A DNA stretch of 64,000 nucleotides, taken from the NCBI GenBank assembly GCA_009778065.1, contig WRKM01000006.1, forward strand, positions 43,085 to 107,084, in the 5' to 3' direction. The notes under the pieces were generated by a model. That model was given only the letters and a program-made list of their open reading frames with translations, did not search any database and had not been told where the DNA came from. Each line of letters begins with the position of its first letter. The first letter of the stretch is position 1. Source of the DNA: Oscillospiraceae bacterium. GTDB lineage: Bacteria; Bacillota; Clostridia; Oscillospirales; Ruminococcaceae. Positions 17,698-27,500 of this stretch are shown here, piece after piece. Made by a program: the position numbers and the translations under genes.

Positions 17698-18989
17698 TTT
17701 TTTCTCTTATCAATAACCCTCTTAGCCTTACCTACATGCCGTTCGAGGCTTTTGGGTTCTACTAAAGAAACCTTAGTTTCAAGACCTAAAACAGTTTTCA
17801 ATGAATGTTTTATTCTTGCGCGAAGTGCGTCAATATCGGCGAAAATGCCGAGTACGGAACCGTCAGTCAGCTCAACCTTTACCTCAAGCGTGTCCTGCGC
17901 GTTCTCTCTGTCAACCACCAATTCATAATAAGGCGCAACTTGTTCAATGGTCATAATTACACTTTCTATTTGTGACGGGAATACGTTTACGCCGCGTATT
18001 TTAAGCATATCATCCGAACGCCCCGTGGTCTTATCCATACGTACTGTCGTGCGTCCGCACTCGCACTTGTCATAATTGAGCCGTGTAATATCTCTCGTCC
18101 GATACCGCAAAACAGGTAGCCCTTCTTTTGTAAGGGTTGTTATTACGAGTTCACCTTTCTCGCCTTCAGGCAGAACTTCTCCCGTTTCGGGATTAATAAT
18201 TTCGGGCAGAAAATGGTCCTCGTTAAAATGAAGTCCGCGGCGCAGTTTACATTCACCGGAAACGCCGGGACCTAAAATTTCGCTCATACCGTAATTATCA
18301 GTTGCGAACAGGTTCAAAGTTTTTTCGATTTGTGTACGCATTTCTTCGGTACAACCTTCCGAGCCGAAAAGTCCGAGCCTTACTTTTAAATCGTTTGATA
18401 CGCCTAATTCTTTTGCAACTTCGCCTATGTACAAAGCGTAGGAGGGCGTGGATATAAGCGTGGTTGTTCCAAAATCCTGCATGAGCATGACCTGCTTTTC
18501 GGTGTTCCCCGACGACATAGGTATAATAGCCGCACCGATTTTTTCAAGTGCGTAATGAAGCCCGAGCGCACCCGTGAACAATCCGTACCCAAACGCCACC
18601 TGCGCTATATCTTCATCGCTCGCACCCACGGCTACGATTAAACGCGCCACGCAGTCACTCCACATTTCCAAGTCGCCGCGAGTATATCCGACGACCGTAG
18701 GTTTTCCCGTTGTCCCCGATGATGCGTGAAGGCGTAGAATTTTCTTCATAGGTACGGCGAACATTCCGAACGGATAGTTGTCGCGGAAGTCTTCTTTTAC
18801 CGTGAAGGGAATGTTTTTTAAGTCGGACAGCGAACTAATCATATCGGGTTTTAAGCCTGCATCGTCGAATTTTTTCTTATACAATGGCAGTCTGTCATAA
18901 CATACGGATATAGTTTTTTTGAGCCGTTCAAGCTGAAGAGCCTGTAATTCCCTGCGCGGCATAGTTTCCGCATTTTTATCAAAAAACAT
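17694..18989 (-). CDS. phenylacetate-CoA ligase family enzyme
   Basis: A 431-residue member of the PaaK family of acyl-adenylating enzymes that join an aromatic or similar carboxylic acid to CoA using ATP. The P-loop-like motif LHASSGTTGKPTVVGYT, the NYGMSEILGPG motif, the RYRTRDITRL core and the C-terminal hinge and lysine region (KIRGVNVFPSQIE ... GKAKRVIDKRK) are intact. Clostridia often carry this enzyme beside indolepyruvate oxidoreductase genes; here it follows a sodium:solute symporter by nine bases. Import and activation of an organic acid is a reasonable inference. The exact acid is not known. Confidence 0.88.
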   Translation of the reverse strand: MFFDKNAETMPRRELQALQLERLKKTISVCYDRLPLYKKKFDDAGLKPDMISSLSDLKNIPFTVKEDFRDNYPFGMFAVPMKKILRLHASSGTTGKPTVVGYTRGDLEMWSDCVARLIVAVGASDEDIAQVAFGYGLFTGALGLHYALEKIGAAIIPMSSGNTEKQVMLMQDFGTTTLISTPSYALYIGEVAKELGVSNDLKVRLGLFGSEGCTEEMRTQIEKTLNLFATDNYGMSEILGPGVSGECKLRRGLHFNEDHFLPEIINPETGEVLPEGEKGELVITTLTKEGLPVLRYRTRDITRLNYDKCECGRTTVRMDKTTGRSDDMLKIRGVNVFPSQIESVIMTIEQVAPYYELVVDRENAQDTLEVKVELTDGSVLGIFADIDALRARIKHSLKTVLGLETKVSLVEPKSLERHVGKAKRVIDKRKK

Positions 18990-18998
18990 GATACCTCC

Positions 18999-20594
18999 TT
19001 ATTCCCCAAGAGCGGTTTTTGCCGTTACGCTGACTTTTTCTTCATAGCACGAAAAGCAATGCTCGACAAATTTCTTTTCGGGGGCTTTTGTTACCGCACT
19101 CACAAGCGGAACGATTACAAGCCCTGCGAGCATAGCAAATGCTCCCGCATTTATCAACCCTGTCGGCGATGTTAAAAACTTAGGGAAATACTCCTTGAAA
19201 AATGCGTTAAAAAACAGGTTTAAAACAACCATAGAAATCATAAACAAAGAACTGAACACAAAGTTCACCCATACAGCGGCTTTAGTGACACGTTTCCAGA
19301 ACAGCCCGTATAAGAACGGCGCAAGAAACGCACCCGCTAACGCACCCCATGAAATACCCATAAGCTGTGCTATCCAGATGACGCTGCCCCCGCTCGTATA
19401 TTGGAAAATAGCTATAGCCCCGGAAATCGCGATAAACACAACAATCAAAAAGCGTATAACAATAAGCTGTTTCTTTTCGCTCATATTCTTAACAATATGC
19501 CCTTTCAGAAAATCAAGCGTAAGCGTTGACGATGAAGCAATAACGAGCGAAGACAGCGTTGACATTGACGCCGCGAAAACTAAAATTAATACAAGTCCGA
19601 TAAGTAAATCAGGAAAATTTTCAAGCATTTTCGGTATAACAGAATCGAATATTACCGCACCCGTTTCGGGATTTCTCGCAACCTCTCCGCTGTAAAGACG
19701 ACCGAAACCGCCGAGGAAATAACAACCGCCGGCGACGACTACAGCAAATATTGTTGAAATAATAGTTCCCTTGCTTATCATTTTTTCTGATTTTATTGAA
19801 TAAAATCTTGCCACCATCTGCGGTAAGCCCCATGTTCCTACAGATGTTAAAATTACAACGCCGAGTAAACTGAAGGGGTCAGGTCCGAAGAACGATGTAA
19901 AAATACCGGGTACTGTTCCGTTACTCACACCTTCGTCCGTAACTGCCGCAAGCCCCGTCAGAGCGTTCATGAATCCGCCGTTTGAATTTAGCACTGCGGC
20001 AATCACTACGACGATTCCGATAAGCATAATTATACCCTGGATAAAATCGTTCACCGCCTGCGCCAAATACCCGCCCGCAACCACATAGACCGCCGTAAGT
20101 ACCGATATGATAATAATGCAGTACACAAAATCTATGCCGAACGCCATACCGAAAAGGCGTGACAGACCATTGTACAAAGACGCTGTATACGGGATTAAAA
20201 ACACAAAAGCAATTATAGACGCGCCGATTTTTAAAGAGCTTGATTTAAACCGCGTACCGAAAAATGCGGGCATTGTCGCGCTTCCTAAATGATGTGTCAT
20301 GACGCGTGTACGCCGTCCTAAAATTACCCATGCGAGTAAAGAGCCTATTAAAGCGTTAGCAAGACCAATCCAGGTCGCCGCTATACCGAACCTCCACCCG
20401 AATTGCCCCGCAAATCCGACGAAAATAACTGCGGAAAAATACGATGTTCCGTAAGAAAAAGCAGTAATCCACGGTCCGACATTTCTGCCGCCGAGGACAA
20501 ACCCGCTTACGTCAGTGGCTGTTTTACGAAAATAAAAGCCGATAAAAACTGTGATTGCGAAGAACAACAAGAGCATTAAAACTTTAATAAACAT
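18999..20594 (-). CDS. sodium:solute symporter family protein
   Basis: A membrane transporter of the SSS (PutP/SGLT) family, about 531 residues with 12-13 membrane helices. I start it at ATG 20594 (MFIKVLMLLLFF), preceded by AAGGAAAATAAGGA; the frame extends to GTG 20630, but that codon lies in a perfect 14-base palindrome just after the promoter and has no binding site. Family features include the sodium-site region FGTRFKSSSLK...FVFLIPYTASLYNGLSRLFG and YVVAGGYLAQAVNDFIQGIIM. It is the first gene of a symporter, CoA ligase and ABC exporter operon. The substrate is probably a small organic solute; nothing specific is visible. Confidence 0.88.
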   Translation of the reverse strand: MFIKVLMLLLFFAITVFIGFYFRKTATDVSGFVLGGRNVGPWITAFSYGTSYFSAVIFVGFAGQFGWRFGIAATWIGLANALIGSLLAWVILGRRTRVMTHHLGSATMPAFFGTRFKSSSLKIGASIIAFVFLIPYTASLYNGLSRLFGMAFGIDFVYCIIIISVLTAVYVVAGGYLAQAVNDFIQGIIMLIGIVVVIAAVLNSNGGFMNALTGLAAVTDEGVSNGTVPGIFTSFFGPDPFSLLGVVILTSVGTWGLPQMVARFYSIKSEKMISKGTIISTIFAVVVAGGCYFLGGFGRLYSGEVARNPETGAVIFDSVIPKMLENFPDLLIGLVLILVFAASMSTLSSLVIASSSTLTLDFLKGHIVKNMSEKKQLIVIRFLIVVFIAISGAIAIFQYTSGGSVIWIAQLMGISWGALAGAFLAPFLYGLFWKRVTKAAVWVNFVFSSLFMISMVVLNLFFNAFFKEYFPKFLTSPTGLINAGAFAMLAGLVIVPLVSAVTKAPEKKFVEHCFSCYEEKVSVTAKTALGE

Positions 20595-20628
20595 ATTCCT
20601 TATTTTCCTTAAATAATTATTCGCCAAC

Positions 20629-20642
20629 ACGCTTTAAAGCGT
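20629..20642. promoter_or_regulatory. 14-base perfect palindrome in the symporter leader
   Basis: ACGCTTTAAAGCGT lies just downstream of the likely transcription start of the symporter operon. Its position suits a repressor operator. It could also be a short hairpin in the mRNA leader. Confidence 0.5.
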
Positions 20643-20656
20643 CAAAGCACTCAACT

Positions 20657-20685
20657 ATTATACTATAAAAAAGAAAACTTGTCAA
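20657..20685 (-). promoter_or_regulatory. sigma-A promoter of the symporter operon
   Basis: Minus strand TTGACA, 17 bases, TATAAT: a perfect consensus. It diverges from the equally perfect promoter at 20729-20758, the two -35 boxes lying 43 bases apart. Confidence 0.85.
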
Positions 20686-20728
20686 GCCCGATTTTTCGGT
20701 TTTTTCGGACTTTTTTCGGACTTTTCTC

Positions 20729-20758
20729 TTGACATTTACCGACCCTTTAATGTATAAT
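20729..20758 (+). promoter_or_regulatory. sigma-A promoter of the MFS gene cluster
   Basis: TTGACA, 18 bases, TATAAT on the plus strand. The sequence just upstream contains three copies of a TTTTTTCGG(AC) motif (about 20692-20722) between the two divergent promoters, a possible shared control region. Confidence 0.82.
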
Positions 20759-20814
20759 ATGCTTATCTCATTAACAACTAACGTACTTCAAACACATGGA
20801 AGGCGGCGATAAAT

Positions 20815-21894
20815 GTGTCTACAGAGGTATTAAAAATAACAAAGCCTACATATATGAAAAAACACGCTCAAATGGTAGCTGTGTATTCTTTTACTCACTT
20901 TTTAGTGGATTTTGCTTGTGCGTTTTTTATGTTCCGTATTATCGCGGGTACGCCGAACGGCTATCTTTGCGTACTTATTTATAATTTCTGCGCTTTTGCC
21001 ATGCAGATGCCTATAGGTATTATTGCGGATAGGTTAAATAGAAACTTTCTGTTTGCAATGCTCGGTTGCGTCCTTGTCGGCTCGGCTTACGGGCTTGCGA
21101 TGTTGCCCTTGGCGGCAGTCACAGTCATAGGAATCGGAAACGCCATGTTCCATATAGGCGGCGGAATTGATGTGCTGAATATAAGTCAAGAGAGACTCAG
21201 TATGCTCGGCGTGTTTGTTTCTCCGGGTGCGTTCGGAATATATTACGGGGCTATGCTCGGTGCGGACGGCGGCTTTTTAGGTTTTGGGAATTTGGGGCTT
21301 TTGATTATACCGCTTTCGCTCATCATTGCGGCGTTATTCATTTTGGTTGTTTATAAAACGCGGGGAGAAACATATATCGAAAATGCCGAATTTTCGCTTA
21401 AAACTCCGTCTTTTCATGGGGTTTCGGTTATGATTTTCTGTTTGTTTCTTGTGGTGTGTCTGCGTTCTTTTACGGGATTAGCTTTAGATTTTCCGTGGAA
21501 AGGTACAGGGCATACGGGGACTTTTTTAATCTGCGCGGTGGTTTTCGGAAAGGTTTTAGGCGGCTTTGCGGCTGACCGTTTCGGGGTGAGAAAAACCGCT
21601 TTCTGTTCACTCTTTGTAGCCGCGATTTTGTTTTTGTTCCCGTCTGTATCGGCGGCGGGTATTATGGCGGTTTTACTTTTTAATTTTACGATGCCTATTA
21701 CGCTTTGGGCTGTCGCGAGACTCGTACCCGGTGCGAAAGGGTTTGCCTTCGGGCTGTTGACCTTCGGGTTATTTATCGGTTTTCTGCCTGTATATCTCGG
21801 CTTAAAAATTCCGCTCCAAATGTTTTGGCTGTACGCGCTGATTTGCGCCGTAACATTAGTCTTACTGATAGCAGGATTAAAAAGGGTAAAATAG
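20815..21894 (+). CDS. MFS-like membrane transporter
   Basis: A 359-residue integral membrane protein with about eleven hydrophobic segments and a cytoplasmic-loop motif GIIADRLNRNF / GGFAADRFGVRKT in each half, typical of the major facilitator superfamily. The likely start is GTG 20815, eight bases after GGAAGGCGG; an ATG at 20854 (MKKHAQMVAVY) is an alternative with no ribosome binding site. It resembles fosmidomycin-resistance-type carriers only loosely, and its length is slightly short of the usual 400. It leads a plus-strand cluster that ends with thiN. The substrate is unknown. Confidence 0.75.
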   Translation: MSTEVLKITKPTYMKKHAQMVAVYSFTHFLVDFACAFFMFRIIAGTPNGYLCVLIYNFCAFAMQMPIGIIADRLNRNFLFAMLGCVLVGSAYGLAMLPLAAVTVIGIGNAMFHIGGGIDVLNISQERLSMLGVFVSPGAFGIYYGAMLGADGGFLGFGNLGLLIIPLSLIIAALFILVVYKTRGETYIENAEFSLKTPSFHGVSVMIFCLFLVVCLRSFTGLALDFPWKGTGHTGTFLICAVVFGKVLGGFAADRFGVRKTAFCSLFVAAILFLFPSVSAAGIMAVLLFNFTMPITLWAVARLVPGAKGFAFGLLTFGLFIGFLPVYLGLKIPLQMFWLYALICAVTLVLLIAGLKRVK

Positions 21895-21933
21895 AAAAAC
21901 AAAAGAATAAAGAAAGAATAAAGAAGGTAGATT

Positions 21934-22305
21934 ATGAGTATAGGCGGCGCGATTTTAAGCTCTCTTGCAATATCGCTTATTTTAACGCTCGTGCTTGAAT
22001 CGGGTTTTTATTTACTGACAGTGAAATTATTTAAAAACAGATGCAACCTTAAAGACTTTTTTCTTGTTTTATTAGTGAACCTGCTCACGAATCCCGCTGT
22101 GGTATTGTCTTATTGGTTAGTCGTTTTATATACGGGATTTAATATTATTTTTGTGTTGTTCTTGCTTGAAGCGGTTGCCGTGTTGACAGAGGGGTATTGC
22201 TTTAAAAAATACGGTATAAGCTTTCTCCGCCCGTACATCTATTCGCTCTGCGTTAATACATTCTCGGTTTCGGCAGGTTTTTTAATTCAATTAATTTTTA
22301 ATTAA
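21934..22305 (+). CDS. small four-helix membrane protein, unknown
   Basis: A 123-residue protein with four predicted membrane helices and few charged residues (KLFKNRCN and CFKKYG loops). AGAAGG precedes the ATG by a few bases. I do not recognise the family. It sits between an MFS protein and a secreted protein, 39 and 13 bases away, so it is probably co-transcribed with them. Confidence 0.7.
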   Translation: MSIGGAILSSLAISLILTLVLESGFYLLTVKLFKNRCNLKDFFLVLLVNLLTNPAVVLSYWLVVLYTGFNIIFVLFLLEAVAVLTEGYCFKKYGISFLRPYIYSLCVNTFSVSAGFLIQLIFN

Positions 22306-22318
22306 GGGGGAAACAAAA

Positions 22319-23863
22319 ATGACAAAGCGTTTATTATCAATTCTATCGGCAGGGCTTATGACCGCGGCTACGATGCTTGTTGCGTATGGGGATTTGGTTT
22401 TTTCTAATGGACATTTTAAAGCTACCGAAGATACTCCCGAAATCACACTCAACAGAAATAGATTTGTTGTAAATTCACAAAGCGGTTCTGTAAAACGATT
22501 ATACATACCCGGCGAATATGAGATTCCCGAATACGAGGATGACGAATACGGGTTTATTTCGGAGTTTTTTGAGTATTTTAGGAGCGAACACTCTGAACTA
22601 CCAAACGGAAGCATTGCTTACATCGGTTCTATATACTTATATGAAGGTGAGTATTGGGCACTCGAAGAAACGAGCCATTCCAATTATATTCCGGGATGGA
22701 TTCGTATGGACGAACTTTTAGTTTTATATACGGCTGATGATTATATTGAACAAAACAAAGATAAGTTTTATTCAAATGAAAAAAATATTGACTCTGTTTT
22801 TATTGAAAGTGAAAATTTAGTTGTCTGGGAATGGCCCGGCTCTGACCGTGAGAAATACATATTAAATTCGGCAGATGCCTTTAAACGTGGGTTTAATAAA
22901 TCTATCACATTTTCAAACAACATCTATGTTGATTTTGCAGGTCGTGAATGGGCGCAGGTATCTGCGCCGATTATATGGTATAAGGAAAGGTTCCAACATG
23001 ACTATTGGATTTGCCTAAGCGACCCTGAAAATGCCGATATTCCCGCGTTTCACCCTGCACCGCCGCCTGCGCGGTGGTCTCCGGACGGTGTTGTCTGGTC
23101 TTCCGAATATGTGTCAAATAATAAAACCGATGCTAACTCGATTACAGACGTGCTTTATCTGCCGCAAAACGACTTTTATGAAAACCATGAAAGCATGATT
23201 TTATATTTGGGTCGTAGTTTCGCCGCGAACGGCGATGTCCAAATAAAAACCGCACCGAATTCTAAAAGCGGCACGGGTATTATCAAAGACGGCGAAACAG
23301 CATATATAAACTATTCCTGCCTGTATGGCGGCGAGTTTTGGGGCTACACACAACAACACGAGGGTTGGGTAAAATTAAATGACATGCTCGTTTTATATGA
23401 TTATGTAGCTTTTGAGGAAGAATTTCTTAATGAATTTCATCCGTATGAGGGCAATTATTCGCTGATTAAAGAAACAAACTCGGCGGTTATTTGGCAGTAT
23501 CCCGGCGCGGAAGAGCCGCTGTGGACTGTCGTAGATTTGGATATGGAACATTTCAGAGTCTCGCATGCCTATACAGACAAAGAGGGGCGTGAATGGGGGT
23601 TTGTGCCGTATCTGTACGGAAGCAGAAACATTTGGGTCTGTCTCAGCACACCGCTTGATGAAAGTATCGGAGGATTTCACCCTGCACCGCCGCCCGCAGT
23701 GTGGGAATCGGACACCCCGCATACAGACATAAAAGAACATACGAACGGGGATAACTCGCCCGTGGTTCTGATTATTGTCTTGGTTGCTGTGGTTGTGGCG
23801 GGTTCGGCGGTGTTAATCAGGATTTTTTGGAAACCGAATAAACCGAGAGGGGAAGAGGTATGA
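22319..23863 (+). CDS. two-module surface protein with C-terminal membrane anchor
   Basis: A 514-residue protein with an N-terminal signal or anchor (residues 5-25), a large extracellular part and a C-terminal membrane helix (VVLIIVLVAVVVAGSAVLI) followed by a short basic tail. The extracellular part is an internal duplication. Each half has an SH3-like block (GYTQQHEGWVKLNDMLVLYD / IPGWIRMDELLVLY), a GREWGFV/GREWAQV block, and ends FHPAPPPA(R/V)W at about residues 244 and 453. The SH3-like, wall-binding reading is inference. Its last four bases overlap the start of thiN, after GGGGAAGAGG. The function is unknown, but the architecture suits a cell-wall sensor or anchor. Confidence 0.8.
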   Translation: MTKRLLSILSAGLMTAATMLVAYGDLVFSNGHFKATEDTPEITLNRNRFVVNSQSGSVKRLYIPGEYEIPEYEDDEYGFISEFFEYFRSEHSELPNGSIAYIGSIYLYEGEYWALEETSHSNYIPGWIRMDELLVLYTADDYIEQNKDKFYSNEKNIDSVFIESENLVVWEWPGSDREKYILNSADAFKRGFNKSITFSNNIYVDFAGREWAQVSAPIIWYKERFQHDYWICLSDPENADIPAFHPAPPPARWSPDGVVWSSEYVSNNKTDANSITDVLYLPQNDFYENHESMILYLGRSFAANGDVQIKTAPNSKSGTGIIKDGETAYINYSCLYGGEFWGYTQQHEGWVKLNDMLVLYDYVAFEEEFLNEFHPYEGNYSLIKETNSAVIWQYPGAEEPLWTVVDLDMEHFRVSHAYTDKEGREWGFVPYLYGSRNIWVCLSTPLDESIGGFHPAPPPAVWESDTPHTDIKEHTNGDNSPVVLIIVLVAVVVAGSAVLIRIFWKPNKPRGEEV

Positions 23864-24480
23864 GGGCGGTGATTATAAGCGGTGGCAGGATTGAGGACTA
23901 TGATTATATAAAAAAGCAAATCGAACTGTTTGGCGCGGAGCTTATTATCTGCGCCGACAGCGGTTATAACCATGCCGAAAAGATGAAACTCGCGGTCAAT
24001 ACTACAGTAGGCGACTTTGATTCGCTTGGGAGAATACCCGACGGGATTAAAATCATACGCTATCCTGTCGAGAAAGACTGTACCGATACCGAAATCGCTC
24101 TTTCTCATGCGAGAGACGCGGGTGCGTGTGATTTTTTATTCATCGGCGCAACGGGAACACGAGCCGACCACACCCTGACAAACATTTTTATGCTTAAAAA
24201 CTGTCTCTCACGCGGCGAAAATGCCCAAATCACAGACGATAATAATAAAATAAGGATAACCGAAACGAAGCTTAAATTACAGGGCGAAAAAGGTACACTT
24301 GTTTCAATAGTTCCGCTCTGTGACTGCTTTGGGGTGACTACCCACGGGTTAAAATACCCTTTACAAAATGCGCGGTTAGAATTCGGCGGCGGACTCGGCG
24401 TCAGTAACGTCATGGATAAAGAAGACGCAGATATTTCGGTAGATGAGGGTACGTTACTAATAATTGAAGCAAGAGATTAA
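23860..24480 (+). CDS. thiN: thiamine pyrophosphokinase
   Basis: This enzyme makes thiamine diphosphate from thiamine and ATP. The 206-residue protein has the family pattern: ICADSGYNHA, VGDFDSLG for the catalytic Asp pair, EKDCTDTEIAL, GATGTRADHTLTNI and a C-terminal substrate domain (GLKYPLQN...SNVM). In many Firmicutes thiN follows the rpe/rsgA genes; here it follows a surface protein with a four-base overlap. The stop codon lies within the loop of its terminator. No TPP riboswitch is visible upstream. Confidence 0.95.
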   Translation: MRAVIISGGRIEDYDYIKKQIELFGAELIICADSGYNHAEKMKLAVNTTVGDFDSLGRIPDGIKIIRYPVEKDCTDTEIALSHARDAGACDFLFIGATGTRADHTLTNIFMLKNCLSRGENAQITDDNNKIRITETKLKLQGEKGTLVSIVPLCDCFGVTTHGLKYPLQNARLEFGGGLGVSNVMDKEDADISVDEGTLLIIEARD

Positions 24481-24500
24481 TTTTTCTCTTGCTTTATTTT
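24467..24500 (+). terminator. rho-independent terminator of thiN
   Basis: AAGCAAGAGA and TCTCTTGCTT form a perfect 10-bp stem with loop around the stop codon, followed by TATTTT. Confidence 0.85.
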
Positions 24501-24517
24501 AAAAAATGTTATATAAT
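24489..24517 (+). promoter_or_regulatory. probable promoter of the kinase island
   Basis: TATAAT at 24512-24517, with TTGCTT 17 bases before it inside the thiN terminator stem. The -35 box is weak, so control by an activator or read-through is possible. Confidence 0.5.
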
Positions 24518-24563
24518 TGTTTTAACTACATAATTACCCAAAAAATTTAAAGGCGGTGAAACC

Positions 24564-27500
24564 ATGCTCCAACCGGTTAAGAACAGCGTACTTGTTATAG
24601 ACGACCAGGTATTAAGCGATAAAATGCTGACTAATATTCTTAGTCCCGAATACATCGTTTACACCGCGAATAACGGAAAGGACGGTATCGAATCGGCTGA
24701 AAAGTATCTGCCTGATGTAATTCTGCTCGATATAGTTATGCCCGAAATGGATGGGTATGAGGTAATCCAACGGTTGAAAAACTCTGAAAAAACCCGTAAT
24801 ATACCCATAATATTTCTTACGGGGCTTAGCAATTTTATCGAAGAGGAAAAAGGCTTCGCCTTAGGTGCGGCAGATTACATAAGCAAGCCCTTCAGTGCGG
24901 CGATTGTAAAACTGCGGGTTCAGAACCAGTTAAAAATCTTAAAACAACAGCGCATAGCCGATTATGAGCTTATGAATTATAAGCTCGCGGGCGAAGCGAT
25001 GAAAATCGCGCTCTGGCGTATGGACGTATTAACCCCCGTTATGGTAAGCCCCGAAGATAAAAATATATGGACATGGTCGCAGGAAGTTCGCAATATGCTG
25101 GGCTTTACCGATGAGAATGATTTCCCCGACACAATCGAAGCATTTCTCGCACGTATGCACCCCGAAGATTCCGAAAAAGCCATAGCCGCTTTCGCCTCTC
25201 ACTTCAATGACAGGAGCGGAAACACCCCCTACGATATAGAGTATCGCCTTCGCCATAAAAACGGTGAATACAGATATTTTGACGGATTCGGAACCGCGCT
25301 TAGGGACAGCGAGGGCTTTCCTTTGAGGGTGTCCGGGGCGATGCGTGACATAACCGAAAAAAAGCAAATGGAAAAAATGCTCGGACGGCAGAATAATCTG
25401 CTCCGTGCGGTAAATTTAACGGCGAGCGTGCTTTTGACCGCTAAGGATGACGAGGCGTTTAAGGCTTCGCTTTCAAATGGTATGGAGATTATCGGACGCA
25501 GTTTAGACATGGATTGTGTCGAAATCTGGCAAAATGAAATAATCGACGGTAAAACCCACGCTGTTTTAAAGCACTACTGGCTAAGCGAGGTAGGAAAGAA
25601 AATAAAATCGACCGTCCTTGTTCCTTCGTTTGCATACGATATAACGCCCGAATGGGAATCCCGATTATCGCAGGGCGAGTATATACAGGGAGCTATTTCC
25701 GAACTCTCGCGGGAAGACAGGGAGTTTTTGAACATTTTTAAAGTGAAAACCGTGTTAGTTATACCTATATTTGTTCATGACCGATTTTGGGGTTTTTGCT
25801 GTATCGACGACTGCCGTAACTTTCGTACTGTCGCAGACGATGAAATCAGCATATTATGCAGTGTGTGCTATATGATGGTAAACGCAATAAACCAGCGAAC
25901 CCTGTCCGAAGCAATGCGAAGGGCGGAAATCGCCGAAGCACGCGATAAAGCGAAAAGCCAATTTCTCGCCACTATGAGCCATGAAATCAGGACACCTATG
26001 AATGGTATCATGGGATTCGCCGAGCTTGCTTTAGATACTCCCGACAACGATTTGCATCAGGTCAGGGATTATATCTCAAGAATAAAAGAGAGTACTAAAT
26101 GGCTCCTTAATATTATAAACGATATACTTGACATCTCTAAAATAGAGTCGGGAAAAATGGAACTCAAATATCTGCCGTTCGACCTGCATGACGTTATTTC
26201 GCGCTGTGAATCAATTATAATGCCTACCGCGAAGGAAAAGGGATTGAGCTTTATTGTCGAAACTGAGCCGCTGTCAGGAAAAAAGGCGATAGGCGACCCC
26301 GTAAGACTGTATCAAACACTTATAAACCTTTTGTCTAACGCTGTAAAATTTACCGACAGCGGAATGGTCAAGTTATCCGTAGCCATAAGAAATATCGAAG
26401 AGGATAAAGTGTGGGTGTTCTTTGAGGTCAAAGACGATGGTATAGGAATGAACCGTGAGCAAATCGAAAAGGTATTCGCGCCTTTTATACAAGCCGATTC
26501 CGGTACAACACGCAACTACGGCGGTACAGGCTTGGGGCTTGCGATAACGAAAAGTATCGTAGAACTTATGGGCGGTACTCTTTCGGTAGAGAGTACGCTC
26601 GGCGCGGGGAGCGTGTTCAGCTTTGAGGTATTGTTTGATACAATTGAGACATCTGACATACCGAATGAACCCTCGAAATTCGATTTAATGGAAAAACCGC
26701 TTTTTAACGGTTTAGTTTTAGTTTGTGATGATAATGTTATGAACCGGCAGGTCATAAGCGAGCATTTAGCGACCGTAGGACTTCGCACGGCGGTAGCCGA
26801 AAACGGTCAAAAAGGCGTGACCATGGTTACGAAGCGTATAGAAGAGGGCGAAAGCCCATATGATTTAATTTTCATGGATATGTTCATGCCCGTCATGGAT
26901 GGGATTGAAGCCGCATCAAAGATAGCCGAACTCGATACGGGTACACCTATAGTAGCCATGACCGCGAATGTAATGGCAAGTGATTTAGAAAACTACCGAA
27001 AACACGGTATGCCTGATTATGTGGCGAAACCCTTTACATCAAAAGAGTTGTGGCGAATCCTGCTCAAATACCTCTCACCCCTGAAAATCGGCGATAACGA
27101 CAGACACGAATCCGATAACGTAGAACTGCAACGGAAATTACGCCTGAGTTTCATAAAGAACAACCTGAGCAAGTATGATGAAATCTGCGATGCGCTGAAA
27201 ACGGGCGATATAGAAGCGGCTCACAGACTGGCACACGGTCTTAAAGGAAATGCGGGGCAAATAGGCAAAAAGGAGCTTCAAAAAGCCGCGGAGAAAATCG
27301 AGTTTTTAATAAAGGATAACCTTCTCCCTATCCCCAAAACCGCGTTAAATGTCCTTAACGCCGAACTTAAAGCGGTTCTTGAAGAGTTGCGTCCGCTTCT
27401 CGACGAAATCGCCGCGCATAATAAACCGCTCTCGTTGAACGCGGAGCAAATCGCAGAGCTGTTTGACAAATTAGAACCGTTACTCGATAATCTGAATCCC

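Noticed and set aside
23700..23870. TPP riboswitch before thiN
   Set aside because: The gene starts inside the coding end of the preceding gene, and no THI-box-like sequence is present.
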